Assembly (NCBI GenBank): GCA_028288705.1
Contig: JAQBNH010000002.1
Span: 1-64,000, forward strand
Origin: Ferruginibacter sp.
GTDB lineage: Bacteria; Bacteroidota; Bacteroidia; Chitinophagales; Chitinophagaceae
Reading direction: 5' to 3'
DNA length: 64,000 nucleotides
Below are positions 26,473-35,715 of this stretch, in pieces. Below the pieces are notes generated by a model, which was not told where the DNA came from, made no database searches, and saw only the letters and a list, made by a program, of their open reading frames with translations. The translations under genes and the position numbers were made by a program. Each line of letters opens with the position of its first letter. The stretch's first letter is position 1.

Positions 26473-26529
26473 AGTACGTTTCTCGTTTGCGGTAAAGCGG
26501 CTGTTAAGGAAACTTATAAAGAGACATTC

Positions 26530-26637
26530 ATGACCTATCCAGAAAAAATAGATCTCATTCTCACCTACAAAAATGATCCTAATGATACTGAAATATTTAT
26601 TGAGGGTTTAGTCGCCGCAAAGATCAACCCATATTAA
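26530..26637 (+). CDS. Small frame of 35 codons, possible gene fragment
   Basis: MTYPEKIDLILTYKNDPNDT then EIFIEGLVAAKINPY and stop. The composition is protein-like, resembling the first helix and strand of a larger protein. It has no visible continuation and could be the 5' remnant of a lost gene. Confidence 0.25.
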   Translation: MTYPEKIDLILTYKNDPNDTEIFIEGLVAAKINPY

Positions 26638-26737
26638 TGGAGGAAACTCTGCCGTTCACTAGTGCAAATCATTGGCTTTTAGTTTATAAATTTAGCTTCG
26701 CAATTGGTCGTGATTTCGGGCGAACAGTTAGTCAATT

Positions 26738-26801
26738 CCCAACTGCACAAAGCCGCGAACGTTTACTACTAACATGTGAAACTCTACCTTGCACTTATTT
26801 T
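26738..26801 (+). other. Cassette-boundary-like motif
   Basis: TCCCAACTGCACAAAGCCGC then GAACGTTTACTACTAACATG. The first 20 bases repeat the motif at 12669 with one or two changes. It stands 40 bp before the preferred start of the following gene. Confidence 0.3.
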
Positions 26802-27101
26802 ATGGACATTAAGTTAATTAAAGAGGAGCTGACATCTCAATTTCCGGAATATTCATTCTTTTTATCAAGAAGACTTACGGGACGATGTATTGTTGCAATA
26901 AAAACAAAGTACAATGGTGCGGACATATTTGTAAAAAAACACCGGGTCGTTATCGAAGCTGGAATCCCGGAATGGAAAACAAGATTAATATTGGGTGCCG
27001 GTGCAGCCTATCGAAAAGTAACCGACAAAGGATTTTACGATGTAGCCCTGCGAGTAAGTGATTTTTTAAGCAAAAAGTATGTGGTAAGCGTTCAAAAGTG
27101 A
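26802..27101 (+). CDS. Hypothetical protein, 99 residues
   Basis: Start at ATG 26802 (MDIKLIKEELTSQFPEYSFF) because the in-frame sequence upstream to 26637 crosses the spacer motif and has no protein character. It is a small alpha/beta domain with no cysteines and a Gly-rich turn (LILGAGAAYRK). No family recognised. Confidence 0.6.
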   Translation: MDIKLIKEELTSQFPEYSFFLSRRLTGRCIVAIKTKYNGADIFVKKHRVVIEAGIPEWKTRLILGAGAAYRKVTDKGFYDVALRVSDFLSKKYVVSVQK

Positions 27102-27651
27102 TCCGCTTCATTGGAATCAGACGTGACAACGCCAGGCCTCACTGTTGCATGTGTTCTGAAAGATCAGTTTTGGCTAGCAAACTCCTCCGACTGCGTCTGG
27201 TTCGATCTCATCCATTTATTCAACATCAGGCGAATGTAATCCGGACACAGGCTGGCAGATTTCTAAAACACGGTCGTCCTTGGGAAGACTTGCGCTGGTT
27301 GGGTTCACGGCAACTCTTTCATCCTCAGACGCCCCGGTTGTGTGTTTTTCACCAACCGGACCTATGCGAAAACTGTCGCGTCTTTGTGTAGATATTCTTG
27401 CTGGCTGGCCAGACCGGAACGGCGCCGGATCAAGAGTGTTCGATGTGGTTGGTGAAAAACACCAACCACGGCGGCAAAGGTTGTAAGGTGACACAGTGCT
27501 TCAGTACAAAAAACCGCATACTAAAACCGTGTCTATAAAACTGAGGCTGGGCTTTCGGCTTACAATTACTATTTTGCTTTGTTGGTTAACTTAAACGGAC
27601 GTTTTTCAAATGACACAACTTCATAAACCCTTTTACGTTGTTTGCAGTTCT
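27102..27651. other. Repeat-rich spacer (R6, two R8 hairpins)
   Basis: No gene is seen. R6 copy 1 occupies 27153-27296. Two R8 hairpins follow: GGTTGTGTGTTTTTCACCAACC (27336-27357), and the inverted copy GTGGTTGGTG-AAAAA-CACCAACCAC (27445-27469), a perfect 10-bp stem. Confidence 0.6.
27153..27296 (+). repeat. R6 repeat, copy 1
   Basis: It runs from TTCTGAAAGATCA to AGACTTGCGCT. From GGTTCGATCTCATCC to CACGGTCGTCCTT it is almost identical to 29106-29248. A third, inverted and more symmetrical relative is at 41827-41897. Confidence 0.8.
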
Positions 27652-28305
27652 ATGAAGCCTAAACTATACCTGATACTTGTTTTTCAATCTATCTCTTTGT
27701 TGATATGGGGACAGTTGCCCAATACAAAATTATTTTATTCAACTGATGGCTTTTGTTCAACATCCATTTTAATGGATAGTTTAGGAAATGCATATCGTGA
27801 AAGCGGATGCGAAGGGCGTTCTTCCATTGCTCTTGGAACTTATAGACTGAAAAACGATATCGTCGATTTTCAGTTTCAGAATTTTGATAGTGAGTCGCCG
27901 ATTTTTGAAATTCAACAAAAAACTCCTTTGATGGATAGCTTGATTACTATCACAATTTTGAGCAGACAAGGCAATCCAATTCCGAATACCTACTTCACTG
28001 TTGATGCAATAGACTCCTCCGGAAGGCATTTTAAAACAATTAAACTTAATGATGCCGGACAACTACAAGTGAATTTTAAAATCTATAAAGAGTTGAGACT
28101 TGACTATCTGGAAAAAATTTATGGAAGAAAAGTGCGTATGCCCGTGTCAAACAGTGACGTGACCGTGATTCTAAATTTGCCAAAATTTTTTTTTTACTAC
28201 CCAAGACCTCGGCCGGTAAAAGGCAATAATTTGTCCTTACGAATTAAAAAGACCGGACTTTATGATCTGGCGGGAAAAGAAAGATTGTTTTTAATGGCAA
28301 ATTGA
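27652..28305 (+). CDS. Hypothetical secreted protein
   Basis: Start at ATG 27652 (MKPKLYLILVFQSISLLIWG, a signal peptide), 217 residues; the in-frame ATG at 27610 would put 14 residues before it. The middle (ITILSRQGNPIPNTYFTVDAI...GQLQVNFKIYKELRLDYL) resembles a carboxypeptidase-regulatory-like beta domain. No catalytic motif. Confidence 0.62.
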   Translation: MKPKLYLILVFQSISLLIWGQLPNTKLFYSTDGFCSTSILMDSLGNAYRESGCEGRSSIALGTYRLKNDIVDFQFQNFDSESPIFEIQQKTPLMDSLITITILSRQGNPIPNTYFTVDAIDSSGRHFKTIKLNDAGQLQVNFKIYKELRLDYLEKIYGRKVRMPVSNSDVTVILNLPKFFFYYPRPRPVKGNNLSLRIKKTGLYDLAGKERLFLMAN

Positions 28306-28547
28306 AACACTGCAATCAATACGCTTTGTACAACAGGTATCGGACGGAAGTAACATCGTCATTTTTTTTACAGCCATGCGGTGCTTCGGGCTGAACAAAC
28401 ATTATTGAACATTAGCCTTAACTTCATCAAAACATTTTTAATCAGCAGCGGCCCAGGCAGATGTTATGCTAATTCCTAATTTGCATAAAGTCCAATACGT
28501 CGGCAGCCGTTCGCAAAATCATTCTCTGAAATCAATCTTTAAAACAA

Positions 28548-29084
28548 ATGGAGTTAAAAGTTAGCGGAAAGTATAATGACACATACCTTGAAGAATGTCT
28601 AACGCTGTGGAAATTCTCATCAAAGGCGGCATTTAGTAGTGCAAAAACCTGCTCGATCTGTTGTCTTGCTTTTTTGACTTTTGGGTTACTCTACTACCTG
28701 AGAGGGAAATCAATCCCTCTTTTTATAAGTTCTTTTGGTATAGCCTGTTTTCTATTATTATGTATACAACTCCTAAATATTTATGATTTAAAAAAAATTA
28801 CAAAAAAGAATCTGTTAGCTAAAATTGATAAACACAGAAGTAACCCGAGCGCTCTGCGTGAACTTTTATTTACTGAAGTCTGTGTAAAATATTCCGACCC
28901 GGAAATGATGATTGAATTAAAATGGACTGCTTTTTCGCATTGTCAGGAATACGGAAACTATATTTTCTTCTTCCTGAATGAAAGCAAAAACCCCGCATTA
29001 AGCATGGACCATAAAAATATACCGGAATCTATGAAGCAGGAGTTGTTCGGACTGATCAATTCTAAAATTTTGATGAGGAACTGA
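28548..29084 (+). CDS. YcxB-like membrane protein
   Basis: 178 residues. MELKVSGKYNDTYLEECLTL is followed by a helical hairpin of two membrane segments (about 35-80: TCSICCLAFLTFGLLYYL and PLFISSFGIACFLLLCIQLL), then a PH-like soluble domain with the ELKWTAFSHCQEYGNYIFFF strand pattern typical of YcxB-like proteins. Role unknown. Confidence 0.7.
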   Translation: MELKVSGKYNDTYLEECLTLWKFSSKAAFSSAKTCSICCLAFLTFGLLYYLRGKSIPLFISSFGIACFLLLCIQLLNIYDLKKITKKNLLAKIDKHRSNPSALRELLFTEVCVKYSDPEMMIELKWTAFSHCQEYGNYIFFFLNESKNPALSMDHKNIPESMKQELFGLINSKILMRN

Positions 29085-29105
29085 AACGGCTGCACTTCGC
29101 AAATT

Positions 29106-29248
29106 TTCTGAAAGATCACTGGTAGCTGGCAAAATCCCCCGACTGCGTCCGGTTCGATCTCATCCATTTATTCAACATCAGGCGAATGTAATCCGGACAC
29201 AGGCTGGCAGATTTCTAAAACACGGTCGTCCTTCAGAAGACTTGCGCT
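29106..29248 (+). repeat. R6 repeat, copy 2
   Basis: 143 bp, about 90 percent or more identical by eye to 27153-27296. It starts 22 bp after the YcxB-like gene. The rest of the spacer to 29375 is featureless. Confidence 0.82.
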
Positions 29249-29375
29249 AGTAGGGGTTTTGTTGGTTACCTTCAGTTTTTGGTCCTATATGGAAGTTCAA
29301 TACCCGGCAGACGACGCCTGAACAATATCGCCATTACAGACAATCTCAAAAGAACAGGAAATTTTTTTACAAGTC

Positions 29376-29759
29376 ATGAAAATTCGACTTTTAATTATAT
29401 ATAGCATTATTTACGGATTGTCAGTAGTCAGTTTTTGCATGTATTGGGCGACAAATTTCAGCAGACATACTATTTATAAAGGTGATGAGTTAGTTATACT
29501 TGCTCAATTCTTATTGGCAATGACCTATCTCTTCTTTGTGGTAATTCAGTTTACAGTGAAACGTATACATTTTTTGTTCGTTTTATTAATACCACTTATG
29601 AATTGCATTGCAGCCTTGTGTATTGGGACAGTTACACTATTGGCCACGTGTTTAACTGGAATTCCAAGACAATACATTTTGATTTATGGTTTCTTATATG
29701 GATTAAAATCTTTGTTTGCTGTCTATCAGTTTTGGGGAAAGACGCAAAAAAGTAAATAA
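29376..29759 (+). CDS. Small membrane protein, four hydrophobic segments
   Basis: 127 residues: segments at about 3-24, 39-59, 67-95 and 97-118 (IIYSIIYGLSVVSFCMYW, LAQFLLAMTYLFFVVIQF, FLFVLLIPLMNCIAALCIG, LIYGFLYGLKSLFAVYQFW). No family recognised. It ends 3 bp before the start of the next gene, so they are co-transcribed. Confidence 0.68.
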   Translation: MKIRLLIIYSIIYGLSVVSFCMYWATNFSRHTIYKGDELVILAQFLLAMTYLFFVVIQFTVKRIHFLFVLLIPLMNCIAALCIGTVTLLATCLTGIPRQYILIYGFLYGLKSLFAVYQFWGKTQKSK

Positions 29760-29762
29760 AAT

Positions 29763-30008
29763 ATGTGTGACAAATGTTTTACTGAAGAAATAAAATCTTT
29801 CCCGCACCATGAAGAGTTTGAAAAGTTCGACTGCGAATTGACAAAGAAAATTGCTAACGATAAAAGTATAAAAATGGGAAAGTTCATTAACACTGCCTGG
29901 AAAGACACTGGCTACCAAATTTATGAATGTATTGCATGTGGACAGCTTTGGAAACTATCGACTTCGGATTATGTTGGCGGACGACAATTCTTACGCTTGA
30001 AAAAATAA
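29763..30008 (+). CDS. Small zinc-finger-like protein, 81 residues
   Basis: C2-x2-C5 (MCDKCFTEE) and C56-x2-C59 (YECIACGQLW) can bind one zinc ion. The end, LWKLSTSDYVGGRQFLRL, resembles small immunity- or antitoxin-like proteins of Bacteroidota, but I cannot assign it. Operon with the membrane protein just upstream. Confidence 0.66.
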   Translation: MCDKCFTEEIKSFPHHEEFEKFDCELTKKIANDKSIKMGKFINTAWKDTGYQIYECIACGQLWKLSTSDYVGGRQFLRLKK

Positions 30009-30204
30009 AATTACCAGCAACGCATCGCCCAAAGGCGGCGAAAGGCTGTATCGCTTCGGCATCAGTCTGCTATCGAGTCTGGGCTGACACGTAAAAGATT
30101 TTCAGTAATTTTATTACCATATTTGTCTTTAGCAATTTCAACCAAGGGAGCGTAGCATCGTTCCCTACCCTTTAGGCAATGTTAAACGCTGTATCCCATT
30201 CTAT

Positions 30205-30795
30205 ATGAAGACGCTACTTTTTATCGCAATTATTTTAACAACCTTCACAAATCAGGAAGGCGCAAAAAATTCAGCGGAGTTCAGGTGTCAATTAATGGCT
30301 GACAAAGAGGTTTACAAAATCGGAGAGCTCCCACGTTTAACTGTAATGATTTACAATGATAGCGACAGCGCTGTATACCTCATAGGTTCATTAGACGGCT
30401 CGGATGTAAAATGGCGTTACCCCTACTGTTATTTTACAATAGACAAGCCCAGGGCAACTAAAAGTAACATTCAAAGATGTGGCAATATGAATACCATTCG
30501 TAGCGCAGATTTCAAACAAGTTAAACCCGGGCAATCGTTTAATCCTTATGAGGGAATTGACAACTACGGTTTCTTCCCGGATTATAATACGACAAATAAA
30601 GAAACATTCACAAGCGCAGGCAATTATAAAATACAATTTCATTATTCCACCAACTCTTTAGATATCACTAAATTTATAGGTGATCCACTAACCAGCAGAA
30701 ATTCTTCTGACTCCTTAAAAATTCACAGCTTATTTCACAAAGTTCCAAAACTGGAATTAGTGAGCAATGAAATCGCTATTAAAGTAGAGAAATAA
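30205..30795 (+). CDS. Hypothetical secreted protein with an Ig-like fold
   Basis: 196 residues. A signal peptide-like start (MKTLLFIAIILTTFTNQEG) is followed by a beta-rich chain: CQLMADKEVYKIGELPRLTV, MIYNDSDSAVYLIGSLDGSD, FTSAGNYKIQFHYSTNS. This order is that of BsuPI-like or other bacterial Ig-like domains. Function unknown. Confidence 0.62.
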   Translation: MKTLLFIAIILTTFTNQEGAKNSAEFRCQLMADKEVYKIGELPRLTVMIYNDSDSAVYLIGSLDGSDVKWRYPYCYFTIDKPRATKSNIQRCGNMNTIRSADFKQVKPGQSFNPYEGIDNYGFFPDYNTTNKETFTSAGNYKIQFHYSTNSLDITKFIGDPLTSRNSSDSLKIHSLFHKVPKLELVSNEIAIKVEK

Positions 30796-30849
30796 AACGT
30801 CATTTTACAACGCATTGGCGTCGTCCTGCCGCAATTATCTTTGAACCCT

Positions 30850-31242
30850 ATGACGAAACAAAGAAAGTTCATTTTAATGACGCTACTAATCATTGCGGGC
30901 ATTCTCCTCTATTGTTGGATAACATTCCTGACGACTGATGTTGAAGCAACCTGGAGACACTACTTTGGACTCTTGTTCTTCCTGCTAATTTGTATCTGCT
31001 TTTTTAGAAATCTGGCAATAACCACCATTGCTACCGGGGTCTACCTGATATTGGGGACGTTTGATTTGTTGGCCCTCACCCCAACCATTTCGACCTTTGG
31101 CTTCAGATTCGGCCCAGTGTCAACACCTGATATTCAGGGCTTGTCATTAGGCTTATTTATTCTCTATTTTATTTTAAATATGGATCCATTAATCGATATT
31201 TATCTGGACTATAAAGAAATGAAATCAAACCAAAATGACTGA
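30850..31242 (+). CDS. Small membrane protein, four segments
   Basis: 130 residues from ATG 30850 (MTKQRKFILMTLLIIAGILL); TTG at 30841 is in frame but less likely. Hydrophobic segments at about 7-27, 40-58, 62-80 and 100-120 (YWLF-type). No family recognised. It is 54 bp after the Ig-like gene. Confidence 0.62.
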   Translation: MTKQRKFILMTLLIIAGILLYCWITFLTTDVEATWRHYFGLLFFLLICICFFRNLAITTIATGVYLILGTFDLLALTPTISTFGFRFGPVSTPDIQGLSLGLFILYFILNMDPLIDIYLDYKEMKSNQND

Positions 31243-31279
31243 GACGCCGAATAATCTGCCTAACCTATTTTATAATTAA

Positions 31280-31969
31280 ATGAGTAACGAAACAATATTC
31301 AAGCGGAGGAAGCCAATGTATAAGCTCTTAAGGAAAGGATATTTATTTGCATTTTTGTTTTCCTTTATAATAGCCCTCGGGGGGATATTTCAAAATCACA
31401 CATTCTACAAAGGGAATGTGCTCTATCACAGGGACCAGAAAGCTTTGCTGATCGCAGGTATTGTAATGTTTATTGGATCACTAATTGTGACCTTTTTACT
31501 TGTCCGATGGTATTACAAAAAAAACGACGAAGAGAATGAATTTCTCCGGCGAAAGACCAGAATAATGCACGACGAGATATCAAAACCAACCTACATATTT
31601 AGATTTTTTTTTGATTATCACGGTGGAGGTTGCTTATGGAGTGACAACGATGCCGCCTATAAAAAATATGGATTTGGCCCGTTGGATGGCAAAACACTTG
31701 ATGAACAAGGAAATGTTCAAAAGGATTCGAGGATAAAATTGTCAGAAAATCTTGTTCAGAGAGTGTTGGAATTGGATAATTTGTTTGCGGAGAGTTTGAA
31801 TTGGGAAAATCCAGGAGGAGATTCTGCATGGGACGCAATTCAATGGAAAAGTTTCTACCATGCTTCAAAAGAACTCTATGCTGACATCGCCCGCGAACTT
31901 CCTAACGATATTCAATTGCTTTATGCGCAAAGGATCAATGGACTTGCAGTTGACACTCCATCGCCGTGA
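31280..31969 (+). CDS. Membrane protein with soluble C-terminal domain
   Basis: 229 residues. Two membrane segments (about 22-37 and 58-77) are followed by basic KKNDEENEFLRRKTRIMHDE. The C-terminal 130 residues contain FDYHGGGCLWSDNDAAYKKY and are acidic and soluble, with a run of helices (LVQRVLELDNLFAESLNWEN). This domain resembles proteins seen next to polymorphic toxins, but I cannot place it. Confidence 0.62.
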   Translation: MSNETIFKRRKPMYKLLRKGYLFAFLFSFIIALGGIFQNHTFYKGNVLYHRDQKALLIAGIVMFIGSLIVTFLLVRWYYKKNDEENEFLRRKTRIMHDEISKPTYIFRFFFDYHGGGCLWSDNDAAYKKYGFGPLDGKTLDEQGNVQKDSRIKLSENLVQRVLELDNLFAESLNWENPGGDSAWDAIQWKSFYHASKELYADIARELPNDIQLLYAQRINGLAVDTPSP

Positions 31970-32017
31970 TCTTGCCAGACATCGTTTTACATTTTATAAC
32001 TAACCGTAATACAGCAA

Positions 32018-32032
32018 CGTTGCGCGCAACTT
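32018..32032 (+). other. Cassette-boundary-like motif
   Basis: AACGTTGCGCGCAACTT is directly followed by the start codon at 32033. The palindromic core AGTTGCGCGCAACT shares AACGTTGCG with 34038. Possibly the end of a recombination unit. Confidence 0.25.
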
Positions 32033-32446
32033 ATGGAAACAGCATTCAAACTCATTAAAATTGAAGACTTATCATCCGGTGTATGTGAAACAATGTATGC
32101 TGAAGAACTTGGCAAAGGGGAGTTTAAAATCGCAGAAACGTCTGCATTCAATTGCAATGTTAACTATGGAACAATAGTAAAGGCAAACGAGAATGATAAC
32201 GCAGAATTAGTTTTCGAAAAAGTCTTAAAGGTTTCTGATTATACTTGCCGGCGATTCCTTTTTTCTTCGAAATTATCCCGAACAGAAATGGATAAACTGG
32301 GTGCTCCTATTCTTGCAGAAGGCGGATACTGGGAAGTTCTATTTGGAGCCGTGCTTTGTGTTCATCTATTGTCGAATTCCAAATTTGACCTACTGGTATT
32401 TTTTAATGGACTACAGTATTATCCTACCGAGATTACCGCCGTTTAA
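32033..32446 (+). CDS. DUF4265-like protein
   Basis: 137 residues, soluble. The layout VCETMYAEELGKGEFKIAET, FNCNVNYGTIVKAN and FEKVLKVSDYTCRRFLFSSK matches DUF4265 (an alternating beta pattern found in many small cytosolic proteins). Evidence is by pattern only. Function unknown. The following 280 bp hold no feature I can support. Confidence 0.5.
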   Translation: METAFKLIKIEDLSSGVCETMYAEELGKGEFKIAETSAFNCNVNYGTIVKANENDNAELVFEKVLKVSDYTCRRFLFSSKLSRTEMDKLGAPILAEGGYWEVLFGAVLCVHLLSNSKFDLLVFFNGLQYYPTEITAV

Positions 32447-32728
32447 AAGCAAGGTCAAAACTTAAATGCCGCCCCTTTCCCAAATGCACTAACTGGCGCC
32501 CTGGATTTATTGAATAACATCTTTGGCCTACGGTCACCTTCATTCAAGTGAAAACTGCTTTAAAGGTTATTCCCCTTCTCCTGTGGTTTGCTAAAAGCAG
32601 TTTCGGCATATGTCATTCGATTCGATCTGGTGCCTATCTTTATCATCCGTAATTAAATTGATCATCGGTTAAGGGCTGGAGGTTATGCCATTCTATAGCA
32701 GCAAGCCGTGAACGTAGTATTTCGTTTT

Positions 32729-33247
32729 ATGAAACTTCTTTTGACTTTAATATTATGCCTTTTGTTGTTTAGCTGCCGCCAAGTGCAGGTAAAAGATTTT
32801 CAAAATAACCAACCGGAATTTGACTCTGTTACGAATATTTATTCCGTCGCTTCTGAGGACCCTTCCATGAACGCGGCGATAGATAAAGCCAGGAAAACAA
32901 TCCATGAATTTGATAAGGCTTTTGAAACCAATGATACATCCTGTACTGACTTCGCAGTTAAAAAAAGGTATAAAACGCCTGATGACGGAGGTGAACACAT
33001 GTGGGTTGCTGTCGTAACAATTGAAAATGGCAATTATAAAGGGATCATAAATAATGAAGCTCAACAAACGAAGGAGGTAAAGTATGGAGATACAGTGCTC
33101 ATTCAAAAAAATGACATTACAGATTGGATGTATGTAAAAAATAATCTTTTAAAAGGAGGGTTTACCCTTAGAGCGCTCAGAGTAAACATGAACAAAGAGG
33201 AAAGGATAACTATGGATAAAAGTTTAGGATTTAAGATCGAAGATTAA
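32729..33247 (+). CDS. DUF2314 (YegJ-like) lipoprotein
   Basis: Start at ATG 32729 (MKLLLTLILCLLLFSCRQ), giving a clean lipobox; an earlier in-frame start at 32708 is less likely. The mature part is the DUF2314 domain: MNAAIDKARKTIHEFDKAF, then GEHMWVAVVTIENGNYKGI, YGDTVLIQKNDITDWMYVKN. This fits the family's conserved EHxW and I-x-DW blocks. About 172 residues. Function of DUF2314 is unknown; here it should sit at the membrane surface. Confidence 0.8.
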   Translation: MKLLLTLILCLLLFSCRQVQVKDFQNNQPEFDSVTNIYSVASEDPSMNAAIDKARKTIHEFDKAFETNDTSCTDFAVKKRYKTPDDGGEHMWVAVVTIENGNYKGIINNEAQQTKEVKYGDTVLIQKNDITDWMYVKNNLLKGGFTLRALRVNMNKEERITMDKSLGFKIED

Positions 33248-33391
33248 GTGAATTAATTTTTCAATGCTTTTAAGCAATGTGAACGGACGATCTTATTTTC
33301 TGTATTATTTTCCGACTATTTTTATGAAACAAATATGGGTGCGCTAACTTAGTTATAATTATTCGCGCGCCATTTTACAAACGCAGCCTTT

Positions 33392-34003
33392 ATGAGAATC
33401 ACCCTTTCCCTGATCATACTGTTGTTTCTTTCCTGCACCAGCACGAAAGTATTAAATGAGCGATTCGATTATGAAATTTCACAGTATCATTTGGAAAACG
33501 TTGACACATTGGTGGACATTGGTTGTGGTTCCGCCTACAACGATCAGTATATCTCCCGCAAATACCCCAATCTCCATTTTATCCTGGAAGATTTGCCCAC
33601 CGACCTGGCCGGCCATGATTTAAGAAAGGCCTTGACAAAAGTTGTTAAGGATGTTCCATATGCACCAAATTTCGGAACAAATTCCAGGATCGTGACCGGG
33701 AGCAGTGACACGATACCCTTGCCAAGCGGGCGATATGAACGGGTTTTGTGCAGAATAACTTTACATGAATTCACTAACCCGGTGAAGATGGTATCAGAGC
33801 TTAAAAGGATATTGAGTCCGACAGGCAGGTTGATTGTTGTAGAAAGGTTGCCTTCCTACCCCGGAGAAAGGGATAAGCACTGCAAACAGCTTTACCTCAC
33901 AAAAGAAAATATTCTTAAACAAATGGGCAGCTTAAAACTGCTCGACAGCGTCCCGCTCCAACAGCACTCAAAGCAAGGGCTTCTCCTTACATTCACGAAA
34001 TAA
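33392..34003 (+). CDS. Exported SAM-dependent methyltransferase-like lipoprotein
   Basis: 203 residues. MRITLSLIILLFLSCTSTKV is a lipoprotein signal (Cys15). The rest is a class I methyltransferase: motif I VDTLVDIGCGSAYND (about 37-51), an acidic end of strand 2 (FILEDLP), LPSGRYERVLCRITLHEF for motif IV, and ELKRILSPTGRLIVVERLPS for motif VI. SAM is not expected outside the cytosol, so export is surprising; either the signal is not used or the fold has another ligand. The gene's last 30 bases are duplicated at 36345-36376. Confidence 0.75.
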   Translation: MRITLSLIILLFLSCTSTKVLNERFDYEISQYHLENVDTLVDIGCGSAYNDQYISRKYPNLHFILEDLPTDLAGHDLRKALTKVVKDVPYAPNFGTNSRIVTGSSDTIPLPSGRYERVLCRITLHEFTNPVKMVSELKRILSPTGRLIVVERLPSYPGERDKHCKQLYLTKENILKQMGSLKLLDSVPLQQHSKQGLLLTFTK

Positions 34004-34035
34004 CCTCCTACTGCCGATAGATTTTGAAAATATCA

Positions 34036-34063
34036 TAAACGTTGCGGCGTAGCGCGGTGCAAA
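34036..34063 (+). other. Cassette-boundary-like motif
   Basis: AAACGTTGCGGCGTAGCGCG then GTGCAAAATG. It shares AACGTTGCG with 32018. The 34004-34298 spacer holds no gene I can support: an open frame from 34064 overlaps the next gene and has no coding look. Confidence 0.25.
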
Positions 34064-34298
34064 ATGCTTACCATGCAGCGCATTCTTTACATGGTTGAGC
34101 AACATATTATGCTGAATAACATTTCAAACTTCCTCTTCATGAATTACTACGATTATATCTATTTTCGTAATAATTATACAACGACATCAGGTTCTGCCAG
34201 GCGAGAAGATCGAAAATATCAGCCTTGCATTTCCAACCAGGATGCACATTGCTTAAAAAGAAAAAAAAACCGGTCAGTAACTAACCGCTGGAGAATTA

Positions 34299-34856
34299 AT
34301 GGCAGAAACCATAACCTATACCTGCACCTCCTGCGGAAAGCAACACGAAGATTGGCCGGTGCTCGTATATCCCGCACCAACGAACTACGACCTGTTATCG
34401 CAGGAAGACAAGGACAACTTTGGGGAACTCGATCCTGATTTTTGTGTCATTCGGCATCCCGACCAGACAGACCGGTTTATCCGGTGCACGATGACACAGA
34501 AAGTGATTGATCATTGTGAAGACCTGGAATACGGTGTTTGGGTTTCGTTGAGTGAAAAAAGTTTTCAGGATTATTCAGACAATTTCCATAACGACCAGCA
34601 CGAGGCTACCTATTTTGGTTGGTTAAGTAATGATCTGCCGGGCTCCAATTTTGGTAAGGCCGCTATTCCCACAACAGTTTTCACCAGGACAGGAAATAAC
34701 CGGCCCTTGATCGTTCCACACGAAAGCTTTGATCATCCTTTTGTTCGTGATTATTACGATGGCATTTCAAAAACAGCGGCGGAACAGCGGATACAGGACA
34801 TCCTTCTTCCAGGCAGCGGGAATGGCAAACGGAAACCCTGGTGGAAATTATGGTAG
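34299..34856 (+). CDS. DUF2199 domain protein
   Basis: 185 residues, cytosolic. The N-terminus YTCTSCGKQHEDWPVLVYPA (C9, C12, H16) and the block LDPDFCVIRHPDQTDRFIRC are the hallmarks of DUF2199, probably a zinc site. The middle GVWVSLSEKSFQDYSDNF and GWLSNDLPG also match. The end PWWKLW is typical. Function unknown; the family is often found among immunity-like or regulatory accessory genes. Confidence 0.85.
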   Translation: MAETITYTCTSCGKQHEDWPVLVYPAPTNYDLLSQEDKDNFGELDPDFCVIRHPDQTDRFIRCTMTQKVIDHCEDLEYGVWVSLSEKSFQDYSDNFHNDQHEATYFGWLSNDLPGSNFGKAAIPTTVFTRTGNNRPLIVPHESFDHPFVRDYYDGISKTAAEQRIQDILLPGSGNGKRKPWWKLW

Positions 34857-35053
34857 CGACCCCAATTATGCATAACTTGATTAAATGCAGATTAGCTGAA
34901 TCCTGATTTCGCATGGCGCCATATGAACTGGATTAAAAGAGCAGATCATGCCGAAAAAAGAATGTCAGGATAGACGCGCGGCCTGGTAACAACAAGATGA
35001 TCGTTGCTGTTAATGGGAAATTTTATCACGGACCTTATTAAATTTTAGAAAAA

Positions 35054-35503
35054 ATGAAGCCTGCTATTAATGCTGTAATTATATTTTTTTTTAGTATTCA
35101 GCTAACCGGTGGCTGTATTTCCAGCCCGCCTTCTCCAGCGGGAAAGAGCGGTAAGACTGTAATCGATCCCGTTAACGCCGAGAAATCTGCGGATCAGCTC
35201 TATTCAGAGGGAATGGACATTCTCGAAAAGCGGCTATCCGTACAATCTTCAAATAATAAAGAAGCCATGGAACTAAACAGACGGGCAATCCAAAAATTTA
35301 ATGAGGCTCATGAGTTAGACGCCTCGTTGAGAGACCCGGTTTTTTTTGCTTCAGAATGTACCATGTTTGCCAGAGACTACGATCAATGCATGGTTTGGAC
35401 CAAAAAATTGGAGAAGCTTGAGACAAGTGAAGCAGAGCTGGCTTTTTGTAAAGAACGGATAGCATACTGCGCTAAAAAACTGAGATCTACAACTGGAAAC
35501 TAA
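35054..35503 (+). CDS. Putative lipoprotein, TPR-like
   Basis: 149 residues. MKPAINAVIIFFFSIQLTGGC gives a lipobox with Cys21. The rest is helical, with NRRAIQKFNEAHELDASLRD and FASECTMFARDYDQCMVWTK resembling tetratricopeptide repeats, which mediate protein binding. Unknown partner. Confidence 0.62.
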   Translation: MKPAINAVIIFFFSIQLTGGCISSPPSPAGKSGKTVIDPVNAEKSADQLYSEGMDILEKRLSVQSSNNKEAMELNRRAIQKFNEAHELDASLRDPVFFASECTMFARDYDQCMVWTKKLEKLETSEAELAFCKERIAYCAKKLRSTTGN

Positions 35504-35715
35504 TTATATCCCGGGAAAGCCGGTGGCCAGAAATTTACAATTTACAACGGGAAACGTAAAGTAATAACCTAAAGCTCCAAAACCCAAAGGCAATAGCTAG
35601 ATACAAATATCGGAGCTTTGTAAAACTCAAAACAAGCCATGCCGGAAACATATATTTAAATAACTTCAGTAAAAATTGCTGTTAACTTATTGAAGACAAC
35701 ACATTCCCTGCCATT

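Noticed and set aside
27160..27230. GGTTCGATCTC in R6 as a tRNA T-arm
   Set aside because: No acceptor stem, anticodon arm or D-arm can be fitted around it in either orientation.
34064..34438. Open frame of 124 codons before the DUF2199 gene
   Set aside because: It overlaps the well-supported DUF2199 start by 140 bp in another frame and its composition is not protein-like.
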